A stretch of 41,321 nt of DNA from Burkholderiales bacterium (lineage in GTDB: Bacteria; Pseudomonadota; Gammaproteobacteria; Burkholderiales; Usitatibacteraceae), in contig JAHCLE010000010.1 in assembly GCA_026125445.1 (NCBI GenBank), positions 1 to 41,321 of the forward strand. The letters run 5' to 3'. The notes under the pieces were generated by a model, which saw only the letters and a program-made list of their open reading frames with translations, was not told where the DNA came from and ran no database searches. Positions 8,891 through 16,317 of this stretch are shown piece after piece. Numbering within the stretch: the stretch's first letter is position 1; each line of letters opens with the position of its first letter. The translations under genes were made by a program, and so were the position numbers.

Positions 8891-11530
8891 ATGGCTACCA
8901 AGAAGCCCACCCGCGCTGGCAAGACCGCAACGGATGTCCATCGAACGGGCAAGCGAATCGATGCCATCCACCATGAAGGCGACAAGCGGCTGCTCATTCC
9001 TTCGCAGGAAGAGGCAGGGATGGAGTCGGAGAATCCCGTCGTCACGGCCAAGCGGAAGGTGGAGTTCCCGTTGAATCCAGTCACGACTCGCGGGCGAGAC
9101 CCGGAGCTGTACTGGATGAATAAGTACGGGCCTCGCGACGACGAGACGCGGCTGTCCGTGGATATCCGCTCGCTCTATCGCCACGAGCACGTCGAACCCG
9201 AGACGCTCATCCACCGGCTGTACAAGATCCGGAAGAGCGACTCCCCGCAGAACGATCTCTTCATCAACGAGACATTCGGGAATCTGCTTGGCGGTGTGGA
9301 TGAGCTGGACAAGCCGAAGCAGTACTACAAGCATGCCCAGAACTGGCGGAATCGCCTGATTCAGGGGGACTCACTGCTGGTGATGACCAGCCTCCTCGAG
9401 CGCGAGGGAATGGCGGGCAAAGTTCAGATGATCTACATCGACCCGCCATATGGCATCAAGTACGGGTCGAACTGGCAGATGAAGTTGAACGACAGGAACG
9501 TGAAGGATGGCGATGACGCCAATCTGTCAGGCGAGCCGGAGGTCATCAAGGCATTTCGTGATACTTGGGAACTGGGCATTCACTCCTATCTGTCATATTT
9601 GAGAGAGAGAATGCTGGTTGCGCGTGATCTCTTGACGGACTCTGGTTCGTGCTTTGTTCAAATCTCCGACGAGAGTGTCCATCTCGTGCGCAGTGTGATG
9701 GACGAAGTGTTTGGGAGCGAGCAGTTCTGTGCACTTATCACGCTTCAAAAGACGACGGGCGCGGGCAGTCCGGCAATTGGGACCGACGTATTGCCGGCGA
9801 CCAACGACTATTTGATCTGGTATGCCCGATCCCATGAATCCGTGAAGTATCGTCAGCTCTACCTGGAGCGATCTGGTGAGGGATGGGTCAATTACAACTA
9901 CGTTCGTCTGCCAACAGGTGAACATCGGCGCATGACTGCCATTGAGGCATCAAAGTGGAATCTGTTGCCGGCCGGGGCACGTGTCTATCGGCGAGACAAC
10001 CTTACTTCCGCTTCGTCGTCGGGTGAAGCCGCTCGTCCCGTCAATTGGGAAGGGAAGTCGTATGCACCTGGAAAGGGAGGGTGGAAGACGTCACATGCTG
10101 GAATTGCAAGGCTCGGGGAAGCGGGGCGATTGGAAGCATATGGAAGTACTCTTAGTTATCGTCGATTCGCGGACGACTTTCCGTATTTCCGCTTGACGAA
10201 TCTCTGGGACGACGTTTTGACTGGTGGATACGCGGACGAAAAGCTGTATGTAGTTCAAACGGTGAAGAAGATCGTTGAGAGATGTGTGTTGATGACAACA
10301 GACCCTGGGGACCTCGTCATTGACCCGACCTGCGGTTCCGGGACTACTGCCGCCGTTTCGGAACAGTGGGGCCGGCGTTGGATCACGATGGATACTTCAC
10401 GAATCGCGCTCAACATTGCGAAATCGCGTCTTGTCACCGCCATATTTCCGTGGTTTCAGTTGCACGACTTAGTTGGGTCTGACGTTCGTCAAGGGTTTGT
10501 CTACAAGAAGGTCCGGCATGTAACGCTTAAGAGCATCGCAAACGGGGAGCCATCGGAGGAAGAAACCCTGTTCGATCAGCCAGAGATGGACAAAGGCAAG
10601 TTGCGCGTGAGTGGGCCGTTTACTGTGGAGACGCTTCAAGGGCTGGATCCGACACTGCCCGAGAACGTGCAGTCCGGGAAGGCGGAAGTTGATCAACTGT
10701 CGCAATTCTATGATCGGGTATGTGCCCATCTTCAATCCGCTGGCATCAAGAACGGCATCCGAAATGAGAACGCGGTCTTCACCCGCATCAATCCCCTGGC
10801 CCACGAAGCGCTCCATGCCGAGGGCTTCTACACAACGGATCGCGGTGAGGCGAAGGCGTACCTCCACATCGGCCCGCAGTTCGGTACGGTCAGCAAGCAG
10901 GCGGTCAACGAGGCGGCCAAGGAATGCCGAATTCGCGGTGACGCCGATTGGCTGGTGATCCTGGGCTTCCGATTCGATGACGACATCGAGAACCGGGACA
11001 TCGCCACAAAGCACGGCAGCTTTATCGTGACGAAGGTGCGGATGCACGACGATTTGCTTCAGGAAGGACTGGTCAAGAAGGACAAGAAGGCCGCGTCCTT
11101 CGTGACGATCGGGGAACCTGATGTCCATGCCGAGAAGCAAAGGGATGGCACCGTGGTCGTGGAAATCCGCGGGCTCGACATCTACGACCCAATCCGTGAC
11201 GAGGTGAAACCGCGCTCCGTCGCGGACATTGCCTACTGGATGGTGGACGACGACTACGACGGCTCCAGCTTCATCGTGCGGCAGGTGTTCTTCTGCGGCG
11301 GCGACAAGGACGAGTTCGACAAGTGGAAGCGGGGCCTTTCGGACCTCGTGAAACAGACGACAAAGCGAAAGGTCGAGCAGACCCTCAAAGTGGAGATCGA
11401 CGACGAGGCTTTCGACCGGCTTTATGGCTTCCGGTCCCACCCCATTCCGGCCAAGAAGGGACGACGTGTGGCCGTCCGTGTGGTAAGCCAATTTGGAGAA
11501 GAAAGTACTAAAATCATAGGGTTGGGATAG
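8891..11530 (+). CDS. Site-specific adenine DNA methyltransferase (type III Mod-like, beta class)
   Basis: An 879-residue N6-adenine or N4-cytosine methyltransferase. The catalytic motif [14 protein letters not shown] (D184) precedes the SAM-binding motif [10 protein letters not shown] (D478), an order that defines the beta class used by type III Mod subunits. The target-recognition region should lie between them. A long C-terminal part (residues about 540-879) carries no motif I recognise and may contact the restriction subunit. The start follows GAGAG at 8882 and lies 10 bases after the toxin stop, so all three genes form one operon. From about 9540 to 10520 the DNA is visibly more AT-rich than the rest of the gene, as if the recognition region had been swapped by recombination. 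Confidence 0.87.
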   Translation: MATKKPTRAGKTATDVHRTGKRIDAIHHEGDKRLLIPSQEEAGMESENPVVTAKRKVEFPLNPVTTRGRDPELYWMNKYGPRDDETRLSVDIRSLYRHEHVEPETLIHRLYKIRKSDSPQNDLFINETFGNLLGGVDELDKPKQYYKHAQNWRNRLIQGDSLLVMTSLLEREGMAGKVQMIYIDPPYGIKYGSNWQMKLNDRNVKDGDDANLSGEPEVIKAFRDTWELGIHSYLSYLRERMLVARDLLTDSGSCFVQISDESVHLVRSVMDEVFGSEQFCALITLQKTTGAGSPAIGTDVLPATNDYLIWYARSHESVKYRQLYLERSGEGWVNYNYVRLPTGEHRRMTAIEASKWNLLPAGARVYRRDNLTSASSSGEAARPVNWEGKSYAPGKGGWKTSHAGIARLGEAGRLEAYGSTLSYRRFADDFPYFRLTNLWDDVLTGGYADEKLYVVQTVKKIVERCVLMTTDPGDLVIDPTCGSGTTAAVSEQWGRRWITMDTSRIALNIAKSRLVTAIFPWFQLHDLVGSDVRQGFVYKKVRHVTLKSIANGEPSEEETLFDQPEMDKGKLRVSGPFTVETLQGLDPTLPENVQSGKAEVDQLSQFYDRVCAHLQSAGIKNGIRNENAVFTRINPLAHEALHAEGFYTTDRGEAKAYLHIGPQFGTVSKQAVNEAAKECRIRGDADWLVILGFRFDDDIENRDIATKHGSFIVTKVRMHDDLLQEGLVKKDKKAASFVTIGEPDVHAEKQRDGTVVVEIRGLDIYDPIRDEVKPRSVADIAYWMVDDDYDGSSFIVRQVFFCGGDKDEFDKWKRGLSDLVKQTTKRKVEQTLKVEIDDEAFDRLYGFRSHPIPAKKGRRVAVRVVSQFGEESTKIIGLG

Positions 11531-11552
11531 GTTCCGCTTTGTTTATTCTGTT

Positions 11553-11589
11553 ATTAGTCAATTTATAGACGTCTTGAAATTTGACTAAT
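11553..11589. promoter_or_regulatory. Inverted repeat (candidate operator) before the AAA ATPase gene
   Basis: Nine-base arms ATTAGTCAA (11553-11561) and TTGACTAAT (11581-11589) are separated by 19 bases. The right arm lies in the spacer of the putative promoter and the -35 lies between the arms, so a bound dimer would block RNA polymerase. The region is strikingly AT-rich for this window. Confidence 0.45.
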
Positions 11590-11602
11590 TTCGACATAAC
11601 AT
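11574..11602 (+). promoter_or_regulatory. Sigma70-like promoter of the AAA ATPase gene
   Basis: TTGAAA (11574-11579) and TAACAT (11597-11602) are spaced by 17 bases. Transcription would begin at about 11609, next to the ATG at 11610, so the message may be leaderless. No Shine-Dalgarno sequence is visible. Confidence 0.5.
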
Positions 11603-11609
11603 AGCGAGC

Positions 11610-12800
11610 ATGGATCCGGTTACCAACCCCTATGCCCCAGGCGCCGGCACACCCCCTCCGGAGCTCGCCGGGCGCGACCAACTGCGCGAGCAGGTCCGCA
11701 TCGCGATCGAGCGCGTGAGACTCGGGCATCCGACCAAGAGCGTGCTCATGGTCGGCTTGCGCGGCGTGGGGAAGACCGTCCTTCTCGATCGCATCCGTGA
11801 CGACGCGGAAGCCGCCGGAATCCAGACCATTCGCGTCGAAGCGCCTGAAACCCGATCGCTTCCCGCGCTGCTCGCGCCGCAGTTGAGACAGGCGCTCCTT
11901 CGCCTGAGTCGCGTTGCCAAGGCCAAGGCCGGCGCCGAACGGGCGCTGCGGGCGCTGGCGGGATTCGCCAAGGCGCTGAAGGTGAAATATCACGACATCG
12001 AAGTGGGCCTGGACCTCGAGCCCGAGGCGGGACTCGCCGACAATGGTGACCTCGAACATGACCTCCAGGCGCTCCTGGAGACTGTGGGCACTGCTGCGCA
12101 GGACGCGTCCACCGCGATGGTGATGTTCGTTGACGAACTTCAATACGTGAAGGAGGAGGAGCTCGCCGCGCTCATTACGGCGCTGCACCGTTCCGCCCAG
12201 CGACGCCTCCCCGTCACGCTCGTGGGTGCCGGGCTGCCGCAGTTGCGCGGACGCATGGGCAAGGCCAAGTCGTATGCGGAGCGACTGTTCGAGTTTCCGG
12301 AAGTGGGGGCGCTCCCCCGCGAGGCCGCAGCCACCGCCATCGAGAAGCCGGCCCGTGAAATGGGCGTGGCCTATGTTCCCGACGCGATCGCCTTGATCCT
12401 CAAGGAGACAAAGGGCTATCCGTACTTTCTCCAAGAGTGGGGCAAGCATGCATGGGACACGGCCTCGGCGTCACCTATCACCCTCGCCGATGTGCAAGTC
12501 GCGTCGCGGTCCGCGATCGCCGCCCTCGACGAAAGTTTCTTCCGCGTCCGCTTCGATCGCCTGACACCTGGCGAGAAGAAATATCTTCGTGCAATGGCTG
12601 AACTCGGGCCAGGCCCGCATCGGTCCGGTGACATCGCTGACGAACTTGCCAAGCCCGTCACGTCCCTCGGCCCCACGCGGGGCAAATTGATTGCGAAGGG
12701 CATGATCTGGAGTCCCAGCCACGGCGATACGGGCTTCACGGTTCCGCTGTTCGACGAATTCATGCGGCGGATCATTCCGGGCTCCGACTGGAAGACCTGA
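11610..12800 (+). CDS. AAA ATPase / ORC-CDC6-like ATP-binding protein
   Basis: A 396-residue P-loop ATPase. Walker A GLRGVGKT is near residue 50, Walker B VMFVDELQY has its Asp near 175, and the C-terminal 120 residues look like a winged-helix domain (KKYLRAMAELGPGPHRSGDI and onward). The family is AAA_16/ORC-like, and the opening residues MDPVTNPYAPGAGTPPPELA are a widespread signature of mobile stand-alone ATPases. Its function is unknown; such proteins occur in defence and mobile regions. It has its own AT-rich promoter, 79 bases after the methyltransferase stop, and lies at the right edge of the insert. Whether it belongs functionally to the restriction operon cannot be told from sequence. 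Confidence 0.8.
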   Translation: MDPVTNPYAPGAGTPPPELAGRDQLREQVRIAIERVRLGHPTKSVLMVGLRGVGKTVLLDRIRDDAEAAGIQTIRVEAPETRSLPALLAPQLRQALLRLSRVAKAKAGAERALRALAGFAKALKVKYHDIEVGLDLEPEAGLADNGDLEHDLQALLETVGTAAQDASTAMVMFVDELQYVKEEELAALITALHRSAQRRLPVTLVGAGLPQLRGRMGKAKSYAERLFEFPEVGALPREAAATAIEKPAREMGVAYVPDAIALILKETKGYPYFLQEWGKHAWDTASASPITLADVQVASRSAIAALDESFFRVRFDRLTPGEKKYLRAMAELGPGPHRSGDIADELAKPVTSLGPTRGKLIAKGMIWSPSHGDTGFTVPLFDEFMRRIIPGSDWKT

Positions 12801-12812
12801 TTCGGACTCGCT

Positions 12813-14066
12813 GTGTTGACGGCACGCCACGAATTCGACTTCGCCGAAATCGGCCGCGACGTTCTGGCCCGCGTTGACGCTCTCGCCCGCCACAGCGATT
12901 CCCCCGTCCACTACACGCGCACCTGGCTTTCCCCCGCGCACCGCGCCGCCGCGGCCCAGCTCGCCGAATGGATGCGCGAGGCGGGAATGGCCGTGCGCGT
13001 GGACGGCGCCGGCAGCGTGATCGGCCGCTACGAGGGCCTCGCTCCCGGGGCGAAGGCGCTCGTGACCGGCTCGCACTTCGACTCGGTGCGAAACGGCGGC
13101 AAGTACGACGGCGTCGTGGGCATCCTCGTGCCGCTCGCCTGCGTGGCGGACCTGCACCGCCAGGACCTGAGGCTGCCGCACGCCATCGAGGTCGTCGCCT
13201 TCGCCGACGAGGAGGGGGCGAGATTCCAGACGAGCTTCCTCGCGAGCCGGGCCTTCCTCGGGCAATTCGACCCCGCGATCCGCGACCGGAGGGATGCCGA
13301 CGGCATCGGCTTCGACGAGGCGATGCGCGCCGCCGGGCTCGATCCCGCGGCCATCGCCGCGGACCCGCGCGATCCCGCCACGATCGCCGCCTACGTCGAG
13401 GTGCACATCGAGCAGGGGCCGGTGCTGCTGGAGGCTGGCCTGCCCCTGGGCGTGGTGACCGTCATCGCCGGCGGCACGCGCCACCGCGTGACGGTGACGG
13501 GCGCCGCCGGCCACGCCGGCACGGTGCCGATGGCCTCGCGCCGCGACGCGCTCGCCGCCGCGGCGGAAATGATCCTCGCAGTGGAAAGCCGCGCGCGCAC
13601 GGGCGGCGGTCTCGTCGGCACCGTGGGCGTGCTCGAGGTGCGTGAGGGCACCGGCAACGTGATCCCGGGGCACGTGGAATTCACCGTGGACATCCGCTCC
13701 GGCGACGACGCGGTGCGTGAGGCGGCGGAGCGCGACGTCTTCGCCCGCTTCGAGGCCATCGCCGCCAAGCGCGGCGTGACCGTGGCCACGCGCCGCAACC
13801 ACGCGGTGCGCGCGACTCCCTGCTCGCCGCGGCTGCAGGAGCTGCTCGCCGAAAGCATGAGCGCCGTCGGCGTTCCCGTGCGCCGGCTCGCGAGCGGCGC
13901 CGGCCACGACGCGATGGTGATGGCCGCCGCGACCGAGGTCGGCATGCTCTTCGTGCGCTGCGGTGCGGGCGGGGTGAGCCACAACCCGGCCGAGACGGTG
14001 ACGGCCGAGGATGCGGGGCTTGCGGTCGCCGCCCTCGGCGAGTTCTTCCGGAAGTTCGCGGCCTGA
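12813..14066 (+). CDS. M20-family amidohydrolase (allantoate amidohydrolase / N-carbamoyl-L-amino acid hydrolase)
   Basis: A 417-residue zinc-dependent amidohydrolase of the AllC/HyuC group. Conserved pieces are TGSHFDSVRNGGKYDG and FADEEGARF (metal ligands His, Asp, Glu), VEVHIEQGPVL, the dimerisation-domain segment GAAGHAGTVPM, and SGAGHDAM near the C-terminus. It hydrolyses a carbamoyl or ureido bond and releases ammonia and CO2. No allantoinase or hydantoinase gene lies nearby, so allantoate versus carbamoyl-amino-acid cannot be decided. The start is GTG at 12813 (TTG at 12816 is an alternative), only 12 bases after the AAA ATPase gene. Base composition returns here to the high-GC background. 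Confidence 0.82.
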   Translation: MLTARHEFDFAEIGRDVLARVDALARHSDSPVHYTRTWLSPAHRAAAAQLAEWMREAGMAVRVDGAGSVIGRYEGLAPGAKALVTGSHFDSVRNGGKYDGVVGILVPLACVADLHRQDLRLPHAIEVVAFADEEGARFQTSFLASRAFLGQFDPAIRDRRDADGIGFDEAMRAAGLDPAAIAADPRDPATIAAYVEVHIEQGPVLLEAGLPLGVVTVIAGGTRHRVTVTGAAGHAGTVPMASRRDALAAAAEMILAVESRARTGGGLVGTVGVLEVREGTGNVIPGHVEFTVDIRSGDDAVREAAERDVFARFEAIAAKRGVTVATRRNHAVRATPCSPRLQELLAESMSAVGVPVRRLASGAGHDAMVMAAATEVGMLFVRCGAGGVSHNPAETVTAEDAGLAVAALGEFFRKFAA

Positions 14067-14073
14067 CGGTCCC

Positions 14074-14307
14074 TCAGCCCTTCGCGGGCGAAGGCAGGAC
14101 CTGGATCGGGATCGCCTTGGGCGCCGGCGCCGCGTGCTTCGGCGACGAGAAGTAGAGGACCGTCCAGAACACCGCGCAGGCGAGGAGGGCGAGCGCGACG
14201 ATCGTCGCGATCCGCTTGCGTCGCGCCCGGGCGTCCTTGTCCGGGCGGTAGGCCGGGATGGCCTCGTCGAGGGCCTTCTGGATGTGGTGGTCGCGGAAGT
14301 CGGTCAC
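14074..14307 (-). CDS. Small single-pass membrane protein, unknown function
   Basis: I do not recognise the family. From a GTG at 14307 the product is 77 residues: a charged N-terminal part (TDFRDHHIQKALDEAIPAYR, then a basic DARARRKR), one membrane helix (IATIVALALLACAVFWTVLYF) and a short Pro/Ala-rich tail. Positive residues before the helix suggest the N-terminus is inside the cell. An ATG at 14364 would add 19 Pro/Arg-rich residues. It converges with the M20 gene, leaving 7 bases between stops. Confidence 0.5.
   Translation of the reverse strand: MTDFRDHHIQKALDEAIPAYRPDKDARARRKRIATIVALALLACAVFWTVLYFSSPKHAAPAPKAIPIQVLPSPAKG
14079..14094. terminator. Hairpin at convergent gene ends
   Basis: CCTTCG and CGAAGG form a 6-bp stem with loop CGGG, just after the M20 stop and within the last codons of the small membrane protein. 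There is no T tract. Confidence 0.25.
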
Positions 14308-14443
14308 GGTGCCGACATTATCCCGGCGTTCGCCTGCGCGCGGTGGCGGTGTTTCCGCGGACACAAATTGTTGCCAATGCGTCCTTCGCGCGGACGTCGC
14401 GCCGGCCTATGCTCTTCCCATGCATTCGACAAGGAGCAAGGCC

Positions 14444-15028
14444 ATGAGAACCCGATTCGCGATCGCCGCCCTCGCGGCGGCCACCCTTTCCACGCTCGCC
14501 GCCGCCCAGATGGGGCCGGGGATGGGCCAAGGCATGATGGGCGGGCAGGGCATGGGTCCCGGCGCGGGACCGCAGGATTGCCCCATGATGGGCCAGGGCA
14601 TGGGTCCCGGCATGGGGGGCAGGGGCATGATGCACGGCCGTGGCGGCATGCACGGCGGCGCGGGCATGATGGGCGGCGCGATGGGGCAGGGCCCCGGGCT
14701 CGCCGCGCTGGAGGCGCTCGACCTCACGGCCGAGCAGCGCGCCAAGGTGACCGAGATCCGCCGCGACCTGCAGCGCCGCAACCACGCGCTCATGGGCTCG
14801 CTGCGCGAGATCCGCTGGAAGGGGCAGGACATCGCCAAGGCGCCGAAGCTCGACCTGGAGGCTTCCCGCAAGCTCTACGACGAGGGCGCGGCGGTGCGCA
14901 AGCAGATGTTCGAGGCGAGGCTCGAGGCGCGGGCCAAGGCCGAGGCCGTCCTCACGAAGGAACAGCTCGAGCAGCTGCGCAACGCCCCGCGTCCCGGTCC
15001 GGGGCCGATGCGCCACCGGATGAGCTGA
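14444..15028 (+). CDS. Met/Gly-rich periplasmic Spy/CpxP-like (LTxxQ) protein
   Basis: A 194-residue exported protein. A signal peptide (MRTRFAIAALAAATLSTLAAA) is followed by about 65 residues of MGPGMGQGMMGG-type repeats with some His and one Cys, then an alpha-helical LTxxQ domain (LDLTAEQRAKVTEIR, later VLTKEQLEQL) as in Spy, CpxP and periplasmic metal-sensor proteins. The family acts in envelope stress or metal resistance; the Met/His-rich part could bind copper(I) or silver, which is inference. AAGGAG at 14431 sits 7 bases before the ATG at 14444 and fixes the start over an ATG at 14420. No metal efflux genes lie next to it. Confidence 0.75.
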   Translation: MRTRFAIAALAAATLSTLAAAQMGPGMGQGMMGGQGMGPGAGPQDCPMMGQGMGPGMGGRGMMHGRGGMHGGAGMMGGAMGQGPGLAALEALDLTAEQRAKVTEIRRDLQRRNHALMGSLREIRWKGQDIAKAPKLDLEASRKLYDEGAAVRKQMFEARLEARAKAEAVLTKEQLEQLRNAPRPGPGPMRHRMS

Positions 15029-15101
15029 CCGCCCCCGAGGGGCCGCGGGTTGACGAAACCGGCATCGCGGCCGCCGCGGTGCCGGTATCTTGGAAGGTGC
15101 C

Positions 15102-15866
15102 ATGAACAAGCACCTTTTGCCGCGCGAGCACGGCGCCTACGCCGAGCTCGGCTTCCCGCTCCTTTCGGGGCTGGTCCTCGCCTCTCCCGGCGCCGCCGCA
15201 TGGCTCTTCGTGGCTGCGGCGGTGCTTCTCTTCCTCGCCAACGAGCCGCTGGTCGTCCTGCTGGGCGTGCGCGGCAAGCGAGCGCGCGACGAGCACGCCG
15301 TGGCCGCGCGCCGCGGCCTCGCCATGCTGGGAGGCCTGGGGGTTGCGGCGGGAGTGGCCGCCCTGTGGCTCGCCCGCCCCGAGGTGCGCTGGCTCGCGCT
15401 CGTTCCCGCCGCGTTCGCCGCGGGACTGGTCCCGGTGGTGCTCTCGAGGAACCTGAAGACCCTGCCCGGCGAGGTGATCGCCGGCGCGGCCTTCTCCGCC
15501 ATGCACCTGCCCGTGGCGGCCGCCGGGGGCGCGGACGGGCCGGCGCTTTGGGGGCCGCCGGTGCTGTGGTTCGCGGTCACGGTGAGCGCCACGCTCGCCG
15601 TGCATGCCATCAAGTCGTGCATCACCGGGGCCACGCCCTGGGTCGTGCCGGCCGCCTCCTGGACCGCCCGGATTGCCCTCCTCGCGGCGCTCGCGGCCTG
15701 GGTCTGGCTGCCCGGCTGGCGCACCGTCGCCCTGGCCGCCTGCCTTCCCCTGGCGGGGGTGGTCGCGGTCAACCGGCTGGCCCTTTCTCCCCGGAAGCTC
15801 AAGCAAGTGGGCTGGGCGGTGGTCGCCGCCAACGCCCTGGCCGTCACCGTCCTCGCCACGGGCTGA
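15102..15866 (+). CDS. YwiC-like integral membrane protein
   Basis: A 254-residue protein with about eight hydrophobic segments and the hallmark opening LLPREHGAYAELGFPL of the YwiC-like family, whose function is unknown. Conserved polar features are the PREHG motif and the GVRGKRARDEHAVAARRG loop. GGAAGG at 15092 lies 4 bases before the ATG at 15102. It starts 73 bases after the Spy-like gene and may share its transcript. Confidence 0.75.
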   Translation: MNKHLLPREHGAYAELGFPLLSGLVLASPGAAAWLFVAAAVLLFLANEPLVVLLGVRGKRARDEHAVAARRGLAMLGGLGVAAGVAALWLARPEVRWLALVPAAFAAGLVPVVLSRNLKTLPGEVIAGAAFSAMHLPVAAAGGADGPALWGPPVLWFAVTVSATLAVHAIKSCITGATPWVVPAASWTARIALLAALAAWVWLPGWRTVALAACLPLAGVVAVNRLALSPRKLKQVGWAVVAANALAVTVLATG

Positions 15867-15877
15867 GGCCCGCCCCG

Positions 15878-15896
15878 GGCCCCGGTTCCGGGGGCC
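15878..15896 (+). terminator. Terminator-like hairpin after the YwiC-like gene
   Basis: GGCCCC (15878-15883) can pair with GGGGCC (15891-15896) around a 7-base loop, and a run of four T follows at 15904-15907. It lies 12 bases past the stop. Confidence 0.4.
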
Positions 15897-15906
15897 GGAA
15901 AGGTTT

Positions 15907-15922
15907 TGCGGAATATTCCGCA
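15907..15922. promoter_or_regulatory. Perfect 16-bp palindrome TGCGGAATATTCCGCA
   Basis: A perfect self-complementary site about 50 bases upstream of the proposed -35 of the peptide gene. Its AT centre contrasts with the GC-rich surroundings. It fits a dimeric regulator site; no cognate regulator can be named. Confidence 0.45.
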
Positions 15923-15971
15923 TTCCGGCTGCCGAATGGGCCTGAGCCCCCCCGGGGGCCCCCCGGTAGGA

Positions 15972-15998
15972 TTGCGGTCATCGAAAGCGTGCTATCTT
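15972..15998 (+). promoter_or_regulatory. Candidate promoter of the double-glycine peptide gene
   Basis: TTGCGG (15972-15977) and TATCTT (15993-15998) have a short 15-base spacer, but the -10 is extended by TGC (15990-15992). It would give a leader of about 50 bases before the ATG at 16056. Confidence 0.35.
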
Positions 15999-16055
15999 GC
16001 TTTCGCCCCGGGCGGGAAGCCCGGACCGCAACGCAACAGATTCGAGGAGATCGCC

Positions 16056-16295
16056 ATGTCGAACAAAGAACAGAAACCGGTTGCCCAACCCGAAGGCGAG
16101 CTTTCGGACCAGCAGCTCGACAACGTGTCCGGCGGCCAGCAGGTCGTCAAGCTCGAGAAGATCACCGTGACGGCCAAGCGCGAGCAGCCGCAGAACGTGG
16201 TGAAGCTCGACAAGGTCACGGTCACCGCCAAGCGCGAGCCGCCGCTCGCCGGCACGCAGATCGCGTCCGCCGAGGGCGCGACGAAGAAGAACTAG
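16056..16295 (+). CDS. Double-glycine leader peptide with two TonB-box-like core repeats (putative NHLM-exported peptide)
   Basis: A 79-residue peptide. Residues 1-27 look like a bacteriocin-type leader ending ELSDQQLDNVSGG, the motif cut by C39 peptidases after Gly-Gly. The 52-residue core has no Cys and carries two near-identical segments, VVKLEKITVTAKRE (30-43) and VVKLDKVTVTAKRE (48-61), then a small polar tail ending KK-N. ITVTAKRE closely resembles the TonB box at the N-terminus of TonB-dependent receptors. AGGAGA lies six bases before the ATG at 16056 and selects this start over a longer in-frame reading from 15906. It faces a C39-peptidase ABC exporter operon that ends 22 bases away on the other strand. 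Export as a secreted peptide is strongly suggested; a toxin or receptor-directed role is inference. No maturation enzyme lies beside it. Confidence 0.75.
   Translation: MSNKEQKPVAQPEGELSDQQLDNVSGGQQVVKLEKITVTAKREQPQNVVKLDKVTVTAKREPPLAGTQIASAEGATKKN
16143..16238 (+). repeat. Two 42-bp direct repeats inside the peptide gene
   Basis: Units at 16143-16184 and 16197-16238 encode VVKL(E/D)K(I/V)TVTAKRE with a 4-residue spacer. Differences between units are mainly synonymous or conservative, which points to an old duplication kept under protein-level selection. Confidence 0.8.
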
Positions 16296-16317
16296 CGCGC
16301 CTTCCCCGGCCGCCGCT

